48,005 bases of DNA from Clostridia bacterium (GTDB lineage: Bacteria; Bacillota; Clostridia; Christensenellales; Borkfalkiaceae): contig JAFTSI010000047.1 in the NCBI GenBank assembly GCA_017467345.1, positions 66,360 through 114,364 of the forward strand, in the 5' to 3' direction. This document shows, piece by piece, positions 17,235 through 25,802 of this stretch (position 1 is its first letter; the number at the start of each line of letters is the position of its first letter). A model generated the notes under the pieces. That model was not told the DNA's origin. It was given only the letters and a program-made list of their open reading frames with translations, and did no database searches. The position numbers were made by a program, and so were the translations under genes.

Positions 17235-18070
17235 TGGAAACCATATTAAATGTAAAATCATTAAAAAAGTCTTTCGGCGATAACGAAGTATTAAAGGGCG
17301 TAGATTTACAAGTAAATAAGGGCGAAGTAATAGTAATAATCGGTCCAAGTGGTTGTGGTAAATCCACATTTTTAAGGTGCTTAAACTGTTTAGAAGACCC
17401 AACTGGTGGCGAAATCATTTTTGATGGCGAAAACCTTGTAGATATGAAAGTTGACATCAATAAGCATCGCCAAAAAATCGGTATGGTTTTCCAACACTTT
17501 AACCTATTTAATAACAAGAATATTCTTGATAATATCACCCTTGCACCAAACCATATCAAACTTACCAAAAGGAACAAAATTGCCACCAAAAACTTCTTTA
17601 TAAAGTTTGGCAATTTGTTTAGAAAAACCCAAAACAAAAAGCCCCTTTTAGAAGTAAAAACTAAAAAGGAAATCAAAGCCGAAAACGAACAAAAGGCACT
17701 TGCTCTTTTAGAAAAAATCGGCTTGCAAGATAAGGCAACTGCATACCCATCAACCTTATCAGGTGGTCAAAAGCAACGAATAGCAATCGTTCGCGCGCTT
17801 GCAATGGACCCAAAGGTTATGCTTTTTGATGAGCCAACTTCTGCTTTAGACCCAGAAATGGTTGGCGAAGTTTTAGAACTCATTAAAGACTTGGCGAAAG
17901 AGGGTATGACAATGGTAATTGTAACCCACGAAATGGGCTTTGCAAAAGAAGTTGCGTCAAAAATAATCTTTATGGACGGCGGTGTTATCAAAGAAGAAAA
18001 CCCACCCAAAACCTTTTTTGAAAATCCTAAAGATGAACGCCTTAAAGAGTTTTTATCAAAGGTGCTATAA
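17234..18070 (+). CDS. Polar amino-acid ABC transporter ATP-binding protein
   Basis: A 278-residue GlnQ-type ATPase. It has Walker [11 protein letters not shown]-loop FQHFNLF, signature LSGGQKQR, Walker [14 protein letters not shown] and the H-loop IVTHEMGFA. Relatives are usually about 240-250 residues. The excess is a lysine-rich insertion of roughly 35 residues between the Q-loop and the signature (around residues 112-150), in the helical subdomain. All catalytic motifs are intact. Last gene of the transporter operon. Confidence 0.95.
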   Translation: METILNVKSLKKSFGDNEVLKGVDLQVNKGEVIVIIGPSGCGKSTFLRCLNCLEDPTGGEIIFDGENLVDMKVDINKHRQKIGMVFQHFNLFNNKNILDNITLAPNHIKLTKRNKIATKNFFIKFGNLFRKTQNKKPLLEVKTKKEIKAENEQKALALLEKIGLQDKATAYPSTLSGGQKQRIAIVRALAMDPKVMLFDEPTSALDPEMVGEVLELIKDLAKEGMTMVIVTHEMGFAKEVASKIIFMDGGVIKEENPPKTFFENPKDERLKEFLSKVL

Positions 18071-18113
18071 ACAAAATATATCCTTTAAAAATATGTTTAA
18101 AACTCAAAATCTT

Positions 18114-18158
18114 AAAAACGGCAAAAAACCAAAAGTTTTGCCGTTTTTTTGTTTTTTT
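18114..18158 (+). terminator. Rho-independent terminator of the ABC operon
   Basis: AAAAACGGCAAAA pairs with TTTTGCCGTTTTT, followed by a long T-rich tract. The remaining gap up to 18306 is AT-rich with a 9-base palindrome TTATTTATT/AATAAATAA at 18242-18263; no convincing promoter was found. Confidence 0.9.
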
Positions 18159-18306
18159 AAGTCAATAATGCAACAATGCATTACAAAAAGTAAAAATAAA
18201 TCGCCAAAAGTTTAAAACCCGTATTGTAAAATGTTAACACCTTATTTATTATTTAATAAATAATTAAATAAGTTTAATTATGTAAAAAGTCAAAGGGAGA
18301 AACACT

Positions 18307-21300
18307 ATGACGAGAAGAAAGAACATTTTAACAATTTTGTTATCGCTTTTCTTATCAATGATGCTACTTGGCGTAGGCTCGCTTTTCATTAAACCAAGTG
18401 CAAAAGCCGCCACGGTAGATAATCCATTAAGATATACTGGAAGTGGCGATACATTAAACACTTATTACAGAACTCACTGGGCAAACGGACAAGATTCGCG
18501 CGCTTATGGTGAAACAAGTGGTAGATGGAGTTTTGGTTATGGTGATGTGGCAAACGGAACTACCTTAACCTACACAAAAAACCAAAACTTTAATGCAGGT
18601 AACATTGGTTATCAAAACTCTGATAATTATCCATTTGCTTACTTTTGGGGGCAAACCTTAACTACAATGACATATAGCACCCTTCAAAAGCAATCAATGT
18701 TCGTGTGGGAAGCCGAAGCCCCAGGTGATGTTCACATTACTGGATTTTTATCAAAGGCAACATCAGATAAAGAAGTGCTTTTAGGCACGCAAAACAATGT
18801 AACTGGTGGTTCGGTAGAAATACCTTTCGCTTGGAATGATGCGCAATACAACTGGGGCGAAGGTGATTCATACACCATTACAATGTGGCGTATCGGCGCA
18901 GATGGAACTGGTGGTTCAATTTGGAGCGAAACTTATACCAGCGAATATGCAAAACTTATTAACGAAAAAATCAATGTAAACACAGGCGATAAAATCGTTA
19001 TCGGCTTAAAGGGTAACACCATTGTAAATAATGGCCGTGGCGACTGGGAGAGTGAAACTTTAGCAATGGTATCAAGTCAATTTACGGCAGGCGAATATAA
19101 AAAACCACTTGCAAAATTAACCCCTGCATATGTATTCGGCAACAATATGGTATTACAACGCGGTAAGCCTGCAAACATTTATGGCTATGGCGAACCCAAC
19201 CACGAATTTACCATTACTTTTGCAGACCAAACCAAAACTACCACTTCTGATGCAAACGGTTTCTGGAAAGTAAGTTTAGACGCAATGGAAGCAAGTTCAG
19301 AAGGTAGAGAAATGACTATTACTGATGGTCAAACCACCATCACTTACACGGGCGTGTTAGTAGGCGAAGTATGGTATTGCTCTGGTCAATCAAATATGCA
19401 ATACACCTTAGGTCAACTTCTTATTGACCGTGGCTATGCAAGTAGTTCAGTATGGGGTGGACAAGTAGATTATTCTACATCACCTATCAAAGATTACTTA
19501 AACCACACCAACTACAACAAAATCCGTATTTACAATCAAGATTATTGTTCGTCAACCGTTATTGAAACACTTGGTGCTGGAAGTCCATATAATGATGAAA
19601 GTTGGGCAACCCCAAGCAGTTTAAGCGATGTTTTAGGTTATTCTGCTTATGCAACAGGCTTTGCATTAGAACTTCAAAAAGGTCTTGATATTCCAGTAGG
19701 TATAGTAGTATCTGCAATCGGTGGAACATCAGTAGAAGAATGGTTATCGCAAGCAATTATTGATAGCGAAAACTTATCATTACACTATCAATTTAGTGGT
19801 GGCAAAACTAAATGCTTACTCTATAACGGTATGACAGCACCACTTAACGATTATACTGTAGGTGGTTTTTTATGGTATCAAGGCTGTGCAGATGCAGGTA
19901 ACACTAACGAAACCATTACAAAACAATGGGTAGCAGAATGGAGCGCAGGCGTTACTGCACTTGCAAAACAATTCCGTGCAAGCCACGGCAATGTTCCATT
20001 TATTTCACAATCACTTGCTCAATGTTGCGACTGGGTTGAATGGAGATTTATCCGTCAAGCCAACTACGATTTAATGAGCACTATTGATAACTTCTATGCA
20101 GTAAACGGTATCAACTATGGTATGCCATACGATACTTTGGTAACCACCACTCTTGATAACTATATCCACCCTGCAGATAAGTATGGCAATAGCCGTGATG
20201 CAGGTCATATAGCACTTACTAATGTGTATGGAAAAACTGGCTATAACGATATAGCAGAATACCCCATAGCGGCTTATAAGTCTGGCACTAACACCTATAT
20301 TGAGTTTGAAGCAGATGTAACATTAAAACTTGATTCAGGCACAACCGTTAATAACTTACAAGGCTATAACGGAAGTTCTTGGGTTACCATTTCTAACGCA
20401 ACGGTAACCGATAACTATATTCTTATTCCATCAACTGCATATACTAAGTTCCGTTATGCACCTTATAATGTAATGATGGAAAACTCAACCAACCAAACTA
20501 ATTGGAACAATGCGCAAGGCGTTAACCACACCAAAATACACGGTGAATATAACAGCACAAAGCGTATTAACTTGTTCTCAACAAGAACAAATCTTCCAGA
20601 TTTAGCAGTATTTGCCGTATTAGAAATGGCAATTGAAGCAGACACAGGTAAAACCCCTGCTAAACAATCATTTAGCGCAACCTTAACGGCAGATGAAACC
20701 AAGGGTACAATTACTGGCTATGCAACTGGCAGTTATTTTGACGAAACTGCTTTAACCATAACCATTACCCCAAAAGCAGGCTACACCATTAAAACTGTTA
20801 AATGGAACGGCGCAGATGAAACTGTAACTGCAAGTGGAATGACCTTAAACAAAACTGTAACAGGCGAAACCACTTTAGAAGTTACCTACGAACAAATCAC
20901 CTTTGCTGCAACATTAGATTTTGATGAAACTCAAGGCTTAATTGAAATCCAAGGCGTAGATTTAACTGCAATTCCTTATGGAAGTCAAATTGTAATTAAA
21001 GTAACCCCACTTGCAGGATATAAGGTAGCAACAGTAGAAGTAAACGGCAACGGCTATGCAGTAACCCCTGAAATAACCACCGTTACTATTGATAGCCTAA
21101 CCGAAAATCTAACGGTAGTAGCAACCTTTACCGAAAAGGTATACAACGCAACCGTTAATAACGATAACGCAAAGGGAACAGTAACTGGTATAACTGCTGG
21201 CGAAGTTTTAAGCGAAGGCGATTCATTAGATATCACCGTAACCGCTCTTGAAGGCTACAATATCGTAAGCATTTATTGGAACGGCACGGCAGTTGAAGTA

Positions 21301-22005
21301 ACCAACGCAAAAACAATGTCTTTCACAAAGGCAGTTGATTCAGTTGGCGCAAGCCTAACCGTTGTTTACGAAGAAGATATAACTTATTATACCTTAACTC
21401 TTGAAAACGACGATACTAAGGGCTCAGTTCTCAACTTTGTAAACGGCAATAATATTGAAGCAGGCACAGTTCTTCCTATAACCATTAGCGCAAAAACAGG
21501 TTATGTAATTGAATCGGTAACTTGGAACGGAGTTAACGAAACCATCACCGATAACAAAACCGTAACCTTAAACAAAACCATTACTGAAGATGTTACCTTA
21601 GCAATCACCTATACTGCTGAAACTGGTGGCGATACAGGTAGTGGCTCTGGCTCTAATGAAGAAACCAAATACCAAGTAACCTTAACTTTTGATAAAGAAC
21701 AAGGCAAGGTAAGTGGTATTAAAGAACAAAAATACACTGCTGGCTCAAAGCAAACTGTAAGAGTAACCCCTCTTGATGGCTATGCAATTAAGTCTATCAC
21801 CATTAACGGTGAAGAAATTGAAATTACCGACACGGAAAAAATGACCGTTAAAGTAACAATTGACCAAAACACCACTATTGAAGTAGAGTTTGAATCTGCA
21901 GGTGGTGGCTGTGGTTCAAGCATAGCAGGTATGAGCGTTCTTGGCGCAGTATCAATGCTTGGCGCAGGTGCAATGCTCACCATCAAAAAACGCAAAGAAG
22001 ATTAA
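18307..22005 (+). CDS. Large secreted sialate O-acetylesterase-type protein with repeats and Cys-type C-terminal anchor
   Basis: A 1,232-residue exported protein. Residues 1-35 are a signal peptide (SAKA before Ala). Residues about 37-262 are an unrecognised domain starting NPLRY, also found in the protein at 22464. Residues about 265-650 form an SGNH/SASA esterase domain: WYCSGQSNMQ with predicted nucleophile Ser362, GFLWYQGC, and DNYIHP with His621. The usual WYQGE reads WYQGC (Cys527). From 788 to 1197 there are five repeats of about 75-80 residues (GTVTG, ITPKAGY, VKWNG) like divergent InlB B-repeats. The tail is GGGCGSSIAG, a hydrophobic helix and KKRKED. Likely a cell-surface enzyme removing acetyl groups from host or dietary glycans. 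Confidence 0.85.
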   Translation: MTRRKNILTILLSLFLSMMLLGVGSLFIKPSAKAATVDNPLRYTGSGDTLNTYYRTHWANGQDSRAYGETSGRWSFGYGDVANGTTLTYTKNQNFNAGNIGYQNSDNYPFAYFWGQTLTTMTYSTLQKQSMFVWEAEAPGDVHITGFLSKATSDKEVLLGTQNNVTGGSVEIPFAWNDAQYNWGEGDSYTITMWRIGADGTGGSIWSETYTSEYAKLINEKINVNTGDKIVIGLKGNTIVNNGRGDWESETLAMVSSQFTAGEYKKPLAKLTPAYVFGNNMVLQRGKPANIYGYGEPNHEFTITFADQTKTTTSDANGFWKVSLDAMEASSEGREMTITDGQTTITYTGVLVGEVWYCSGQSNMQYTLGQLLIDRGYASSSVWGGQVDYSTSPIKDYLNHTNYNKIRIYNQDYCSSTVIETLGAGSPYNDESWATPSSLSDVLGYSAYATGFALELQKGLDIPVGIVVSAIGGTSVEEWLSQAIIDSENLSLHYQFSGGKTKCLLYNGMTAPLNDYTVGGFLWYQGCADAGNTNETITKQWVAEWSAGVTALAKQFRASHGNVPFISQSLAQCCDWVEWRFIRQANYDLMSTIDNFYAVNGINYGMPYDTLVTTTLDNYIHPADKYGNSRDAGHIALTNVYGKTGYNDIAEYPIAAYKSGTNTYIEFEADVTLKLDSGTTVNNLQGYNGSSWVTISNATVTDNYILIPSTAYTKFRYAPYNVMMENSTNQTNWNNAQGVNHTKIHGEYNSTKRINLFSTRTNLPDLAVFAVLEMAIEADTGKTPAKQSFSATLTADETKGTITGYATGSYFDETALTITITPKAGYTIKTVKWNGADETVTASGMTLNKTVTGETTLEVTYEQITFAATLDFDETQGLIEIQGVDLTAIPYGSQIVIKVTPLAGYKVATVEVNGNGYAVTPEITTVTIDSLTENLTVVATFTEKVYNATVNNDNAKGTVTGITAGEVLSEGDSLDITVTALEGYNIVSIYWNGTAVEVTNAKTMSFTKAVDSVGASLTVVYEEDITYYTLTLENDDTKGSVLNFVNGNNIEAGTVLPITISAKTGYVIESVTWNGVNETITDNKTVTLNKTITEDVTLAITYTAETGGDTGSGSGSNEETKYQVTLTFDKEQGKVSGIKEQKYTAGSKQTVRVTPLDGYAIKSITINGEEIEITDTEKMTVKVTIDQNTTIEVEFESAGGGCGSSIAGMSVLGAVSMLGAGAMLTIKKRKED

Positions 22006-22018
22006 TTTTAATTAGTCA

Positions 22019-22050
22019 AAAAAAGCACGGCGAATTCGCCGTGCTTTTTT
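22019..22050 (+). terminator. Rho-independent terminator (symmetrical)
   Basis: A perfect palindrome built on GCACGGCGAATTCGCCGTGC flanked by A and T runs, directly after the esterase gene. Confidence 0.92.
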
Positions 22051-22076
22051 AGTTATATTTTTTATTCTCAATAAAA

Positions 22077-22284
22077 AGTTATATTCTGCCTACGGCAGAG
22101 TTATATTCCGTTTTGCACGCAAAACGGAGTGATATTTTTATTCGCTTTGCTCATAAAAGTTTTGGTATAAATATAATCCACAACTTTTTGCCTTTGGCAA
22201 AAAATATCACTTTGGCTTTAGCCAAAATATCACTGCGCATTAGCGCAATATCACTTTTGCGATTTCAATCGCAAAAATATCACT
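22077..22284. repeat. Hairpin array A: distinct palindromes separated by ATATCACT-type spacers
   Basis: Perfect hairpins in order: CTGCC/GGCAG (22086-22098), CCGTTTTGC/GCAAAACGG (22108-22127), a degenerate stretch (22128-22184), TTTTTGCC/GGCAAAAA (22185-22203), TTTGGC/GCCAAA (22211-22226), TGCGC/GCGCA (22234-22247) and TTTTGCGAT/ATCGCAAAA (22255-22276). The last four are each followed at once by ATATCACT. The first two are followed by AGTTATATT and AGTGATATT, the reverse-complement form. It fills most of the 458-base gap between the two surface-protein genes. No gene is seen in it. Confidence 0.9.
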
Positions 22285-22367
22285 CAAAAATAATCCAAAG
22301 TGGTTAATCGCCCCTAAAAAATGGTAAAAAATGCTATATATAATGTTTAAAAGTTTTAAAAAGGGTA

Positions 22368-22396
22368 TTTACAAGGTATAATTCTTGTGATAAAAT
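22368..22396 (+). promoter_or_regulatory. SigA-type promoter of the second surface-protein gene
   Basis: TTTACA, 17 bases, TAAAAT. A second TATAAT at 22377-22382 lies inside the spacer and has no good -35. Confidence 0.6.
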
Positions 22397-22463
22397 AATA
22401 AAAGATATATATAAACTAATCGTGTTAGTTTTTAACAAAAACTTGCACGCAAGGAGGAAAAAT

Positions 22464-25301
22464 ATGACTAAAAGGGTAAAATTGTTAGGCTCACTAATAA
22501 TAGCGTTCTTACTTTGCCTTTGCATAGGTATTGTTCCACTATTTAATAGCGCACCTAATAAAGCAAGCGCAGCGGCAATCAACCCACTTCGCTATGGCTC
22601 AGGCACTCTTAATACTTATTATTTTGACCATTGGCGTAACGGTCAAGGTCAAAGGGTAAGTGGAGAAACGAGTGGTAGATGGTATTTCGGTTATGGTGAT
22701 GTAAGTGATAGCGCATACTCATTTACTCAAGCAACCTATGCAAGTAAGGGTGATACTGATAACAACTCACAATACACAACAGGTTTTGCTCACCAATCAC
22801 ACTATCAATACGATGTTTCAACCCGTGCATATAGTTCGGCAAGCACACAAACAATGTTCGTGTTTGAAGCCGAAGCAAACGGTTTTGTATCGTTCTCAGG
22901 TCTTGCTATGAAAAATAGTGAAACTGATATGCAAACCTTCTTAGGCACGCAAAACGGTTTAACTGATGTATGGCTTCCAGACCTTAATACTGCAAATGCA
23001 GACCACGACTGGATGAGTGGTGGTAGTTTCACCATTTCAATGTGGCTTGTAAATGCATCAGGCACAAGTGGAAAACTCATTATGTCTAAAACCTTCACTT
23101 CAGGCTTTGCATATTTATTCCCAAATGACCAAGTGAGAGTGGCTCAAGGCGAAAAGGTAGTATTCGGTTATAAATGTAATACCGTTCCTACTGGAAAAGA
23201 TGAATGGACTGGTACTCACGCATTATGGGGCTTATCTTCAGAGTTTACAGCAAACGATTTTGCTGGCTATGAAAACTATACTTTCGTAGGTCAATCAACG
23301 GGCTTAATAACCCCTTACATCAATCACTGGTCAGGTCAAGGCAACTATGCAGATGGCGAAACCAACGGCACTTGGAGATTTGGAACGGGAACTGCAAGCA
23401 GTAGTTCATACACTTTCTCTCAAGCCGCTCAAAACACCACAGTTGCCGCTGATACCAAAAAATGGGGCACAGGCAATAATATGATGAGTTGGGGCTTCTC
23501 TGTAGGCACTTCAACTTCAACTGCATCTATTTATGAAATGACTGCAACAAGTTCTGGCTCATTTACATTTAGTGGTATTATTTCAAAAGCCACCTTTAAT
23601 AAGGAAAACCTTGCAGGTGTTCAAAATCAATGCTATTCAATTTGGCTTAACGGTATAAACTACACTTCAGGCGATTTTGACTGGTATAACGGCGATAGTT
23701 ATAAAGTTGGTATGTATAAAATAGCAACTAATGGAACGGTTACTGCTCTTTATGAAAAAACCTTTACCACTCAATATGCGTGGTTAGTTCCACAAGAACC
23801 AATTAACCTATTAGCAGGCGAAAAGGTAGCCTTCTCACTTCAAGCAGTAGAGTTTGGCACAATCGGTTCGGCAGATAAATCATCTACTATGATGCTTTTA
23901 ACCAGCCAAGCAACTTCTAAAATTACTGCAAGTGTTACTAACGATACTGCACAAGGCACAGTAACTGGTCTTGCTTCTGGCGACCAGTTTGATGTAGGCG
24001 ATAGCGTTGGCATCACCATTACCCCAAATGCAGGCTATAAGATTGCAAGTGTTCTTTGGAACGGTGTAGCAGAAACCGTAACTGCAACTGGAATGACCTT
24101 AAACAAAACTATTGATGCAAACGGTGCAAACTTAATAGTATCATATAGTGCACTTCCTACTTATACCTTTAACATTACTAACGACGATACTAAGGGCACA
24201 ATAACTACTGACCTTATTTCTGGTAGTTCATATGAAGAAGGCAAGGCAATAGAAGTTTCAATTTCTGCTAATAGTGGATATGTAATTTCATCAGTTCAAT
24301 ATAACGGTGTAGAAAAACTTTCTGGAAGTGTTGCAACTTATTCTTTAAGCGAAACCTTAACTCAAAACTCTACATTAGTAGTAACTTATACTGCATCAAA
24401 CATAACAGCAACTGTAAACTTTGATAGCACTATGGGAACGGTTACCGGTGTTTCTGATGGCGCATCTTTAACATTAGGCGAAAGTTTAACAATCACCATC
24501 ACTCCAAAGGCAGCATACAAACTTGTTTCAATAACCTATAACGGAGTTGCCGAAACTGTTATTCCAACAGGAACAACCTTAAACAAAACTGTAACTGATG
24601 CAGGCGTAGTATTAAATGTAGTATTTGAAGTGATTAAATATCAAGTAACCGTAGATAACGATTCTACTAAAGGAACTGTAGAAGGTATTACTGATGGCCC
24701 ATACGAAGTAAACACAAGCCTTGAAGTTACCATCACTGCAAAAGCAGGCTATAAAATTGAAAGTGTTTTATGGGGTGGCATTTCTGCAGGTTGCACCGTT
24801 GATGTAGCAACAACAACTTTCACTATTGAAGTTAAAAACAATGCTACATTAGAAGTAAACTATGTTGAAGATACTACTGGTGGCTCAGGTTCAGGTTCAG
24901 GCGATTCTGGTAGTGGTGGCGACGATACCGTTTACTACGAAGCAAAAGTAACCATCAACGATAAGAAGATGGGCACAGTAAAGGGTGTAACCAACGGCTT
25001 AGAAGTTGCAGAAGGCGAAGAAAAAACCTTAAAAGTAACTGCTAAAGAGGGTTACGAAATTAAGTCAATCACTATTGATGGTAAAGAACAAAAAATTAAA
25101 GATGCAACCAAATTTGAAAAAGATATCACATTTGACGCAGATGTAGAAATTGAAATTGAATTTGTAGCAGTAGGCGCAACCGAAATGGTTAAAGGCTGGG
25201 CATGTTTAAGTAGTCTTAACGGCGCAGCACCTATGGGAATAACCCTACTTGCAGGTGCAGTAGCAATGCTCTTTATCAAGAAAAAAAGAAATAACGATTA
25301 A
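22464..25301 (+). CDS. Large secreted surface protein, two copies of the NPLRY domain plus repeats
   Basis: A 945-residue exported protein. The ATG at 22464 follows AAGGAGG; the frame is open upstream. Residues 1-37 are a signal peptide. Residues about 39-265 are the same unrecognised domain as in the esterase protein (NPLRYGSGTLNTYY, GETSGRWYFGYGDV, GTQNG). Residues about 270-485 are a second, diverged copy (ITPYINHW, GETNGTWRFGTG, GVQNQ). Five InlB-B-like repeats follow from about 488 to 900, broken by a Gly/Ser linker near 805-820. The tail has Cys914, a hydrophobic helix and KKKRNND. No catalytic domain is seen, so binding or adhesion is the likely role. It is probably a paralogue of the upstream gene. 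Confidence 0.85.
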   Translation: MTKRVKLLGSLIIAFLLCLCIGIVPLFNSAPNKASAAAINPLRYGSGTLNTYYFDHWRNGQGQRVSGETSGRWYFGYGDVSDSAYSFTQATYASKGDTDNNSQYTTGFAHQSHYQYDVSTRAYSSASTQTMFVFEAEANGFVSFSGLAMKNSETDMQTFLGTQNGLTDVWLPDLNTANADHDWMSGGSFTISMWLVNASGTSGKLIMSKTFTSGFAYLFPNDQVRVAQGEKVVFGYKCNTVPTGKDEWTGTHALWGLSSEFTANDFAGYENYTFVGQSTGLITPYINHWSGQGNYADGETNGTWRFGTGTASSSSYTFSQAAQNTTVAADTKKWGTGNNMMSWGFSVGTSTSTASIYEMTATSSGSFTFSGIISKATFNKENLAGVQNQCYSIWLNGINYTSGDFDWYNGDSYKVGMYKIATNGTVTALYEKTFTTQYAWLVPQEPINLLAGEKVAFSLQAVEFGTIGSADKSSTMMLLTSQATSKITASVTNDTAQGTVTGLASGDQFDVGDSVGITITPNAGYKIASVLWNGVAETVTATGMTLNKTIDANGANLIVSYSALPTYTFNITNDDTKGTITTDLISGSSYEEGKAIEVSISANSGYVISSVQYNGVEKLSGSVATYSLSETLTQNSTLVVTYTASNITATVNFDSTMGTVTGVSDGASLTLGESLTITITPKAAYKLVSITYNGVAETVIPTGTTLNKTVTDAGVVLNVVFEVIKYQVTVDNDSTKGTVEGITDGPYEVNTSLEVTITAKAGYKIESVLWGGISAGCTVDVATTTFTIEVKNNATLEVNYVEDTTGGSGSGSGDSGSGGDDTVYYEAKVTINDKKMGTVKGVTNGLEVAEGEEKTLKVTAKEGYEIKSITIDGKEQKIKDATKFEKDITFDADVEIEIEFVAVGATEMVKGWACLSSLNGAAPMGITLLAGAVAMLFIKKKRNND

Positions 25302-25318
25302 TTTCTAAATAACAATTA

Positions 25319-25344
25319 AAAAGTGGGTTGTGCCCACTTTTTAA
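25319..25344 (+). terminator. Rho-independent terminator
   Basis: AAAAGTGGG and CCCACTTTTT form the stem around TTGTG, followed by TAATTTTA. Confidence 0.85.
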
Positions 25345-25352
25345 TTTTATGA

Positions 25353-25381
25353 TTGACAAATTGATAAATAAAGAATATAAT
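25353..25381 (+). promoter_or_regulatory. Consensus SigA promoter
   Basis: TTGACA, exactly 17 bases, TATAAT: a perfect match, 28 bases before the ATG of the small membrane protein. Confidence 0.9.
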
Positions 25382-25408
25382 CAATAAAAAAACGAAAGGA
25401 GTAAAAAA

Positions 25409-25615
25409 ATGATTGCATTATCAATTATAAGTTTTATTATCGGTATAATCGTTTACTTATGCGCAGGCTTTGTATGTGGAAGAATATGCGTTGAAATAGT
25501 AAGAAAAAAAGAAGTAGGCGCAAACGAAGTATTATGGTTTTGGGCAGGCTTTTTGCTTAACTTCATAGCCGTTTTTATGACACTTGTGTTAAAGAAAAAC
25601 GATAGCGATAAATAA
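25409..25615 (+). CDS. Small two-helix membrane protein of unknown function
   Basis: A 68-residue protein with two predicted membrane helices (about 4-26 and 42-62) joined by a short charged loop (EIVRKKEVGANEV), and a charged C-terminus KKNDSDK. The ATG has a strong site AAAGGAG, a perfect promoter upstream and a terminator downstream, so it is a genuine, well expressed single-gene unit. I do not recognise the family. The near-consensus promoter suggests constant high expression. Confidence 0.75.
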   Translation: MIALSIISFIIGIIVYLCAGFVCGRICVEIVRKKEVGANEVLWFWAGFLLNFIAVFMTLVLKKNDSDK

Positions 25616-25634
25616 ACTAATTATTTTAAGTATT

Positions 25635-25672
25635 AAACGCCACGAAAGGTAAACTTTCGTTGCGTTTTTATT
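25635..25672 (+). terminator. Rho-independent terminator
   Basis: A long, slightly imperfect stem (AAACGCCACGAAAG with CTTTCGTTGCGTTT) followed by TTATTTT. Confidence 0.85.
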
Positions 25673-25802
25673 TTGCATAAAAATATAAAACTCATCATAA
25701 ACATAAACTATACATTAAATAATTTTTAACCATTTAATTTTCGGCAAAAAAGGTCAAAATATAGCAAATTAACGCCAAAAAACAACGATTTACAGGTTTA
25801 TA

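Noticed and set aside
17982..18215. A 77-residue frame over the end of the ABC ATPase gene and its terminator
   Set aside because: It is a shadow frame running through a strong terminator and an A-rich tract, with no homology.
18242..18263. Operator for the esterase gene (9-base AT palindrome)
   Set aside because: Such palindromes are expected by chance in very AT-rich sequence, and there is no second copy before the related gene at 22464.
22185..22284. CRISPR array
   Set aside because: The constant part is only 8 bases, the variable parts are 14-22 bases and all self-complementary, and no cas gene is present.
22113..22307. A 64-residue reading frame across hairpin array A
   Set aside because: It is built from the palindromes and linkers, has no ribosome-binding site and no protein-like composition; the hairpin structure explains the sequence better.
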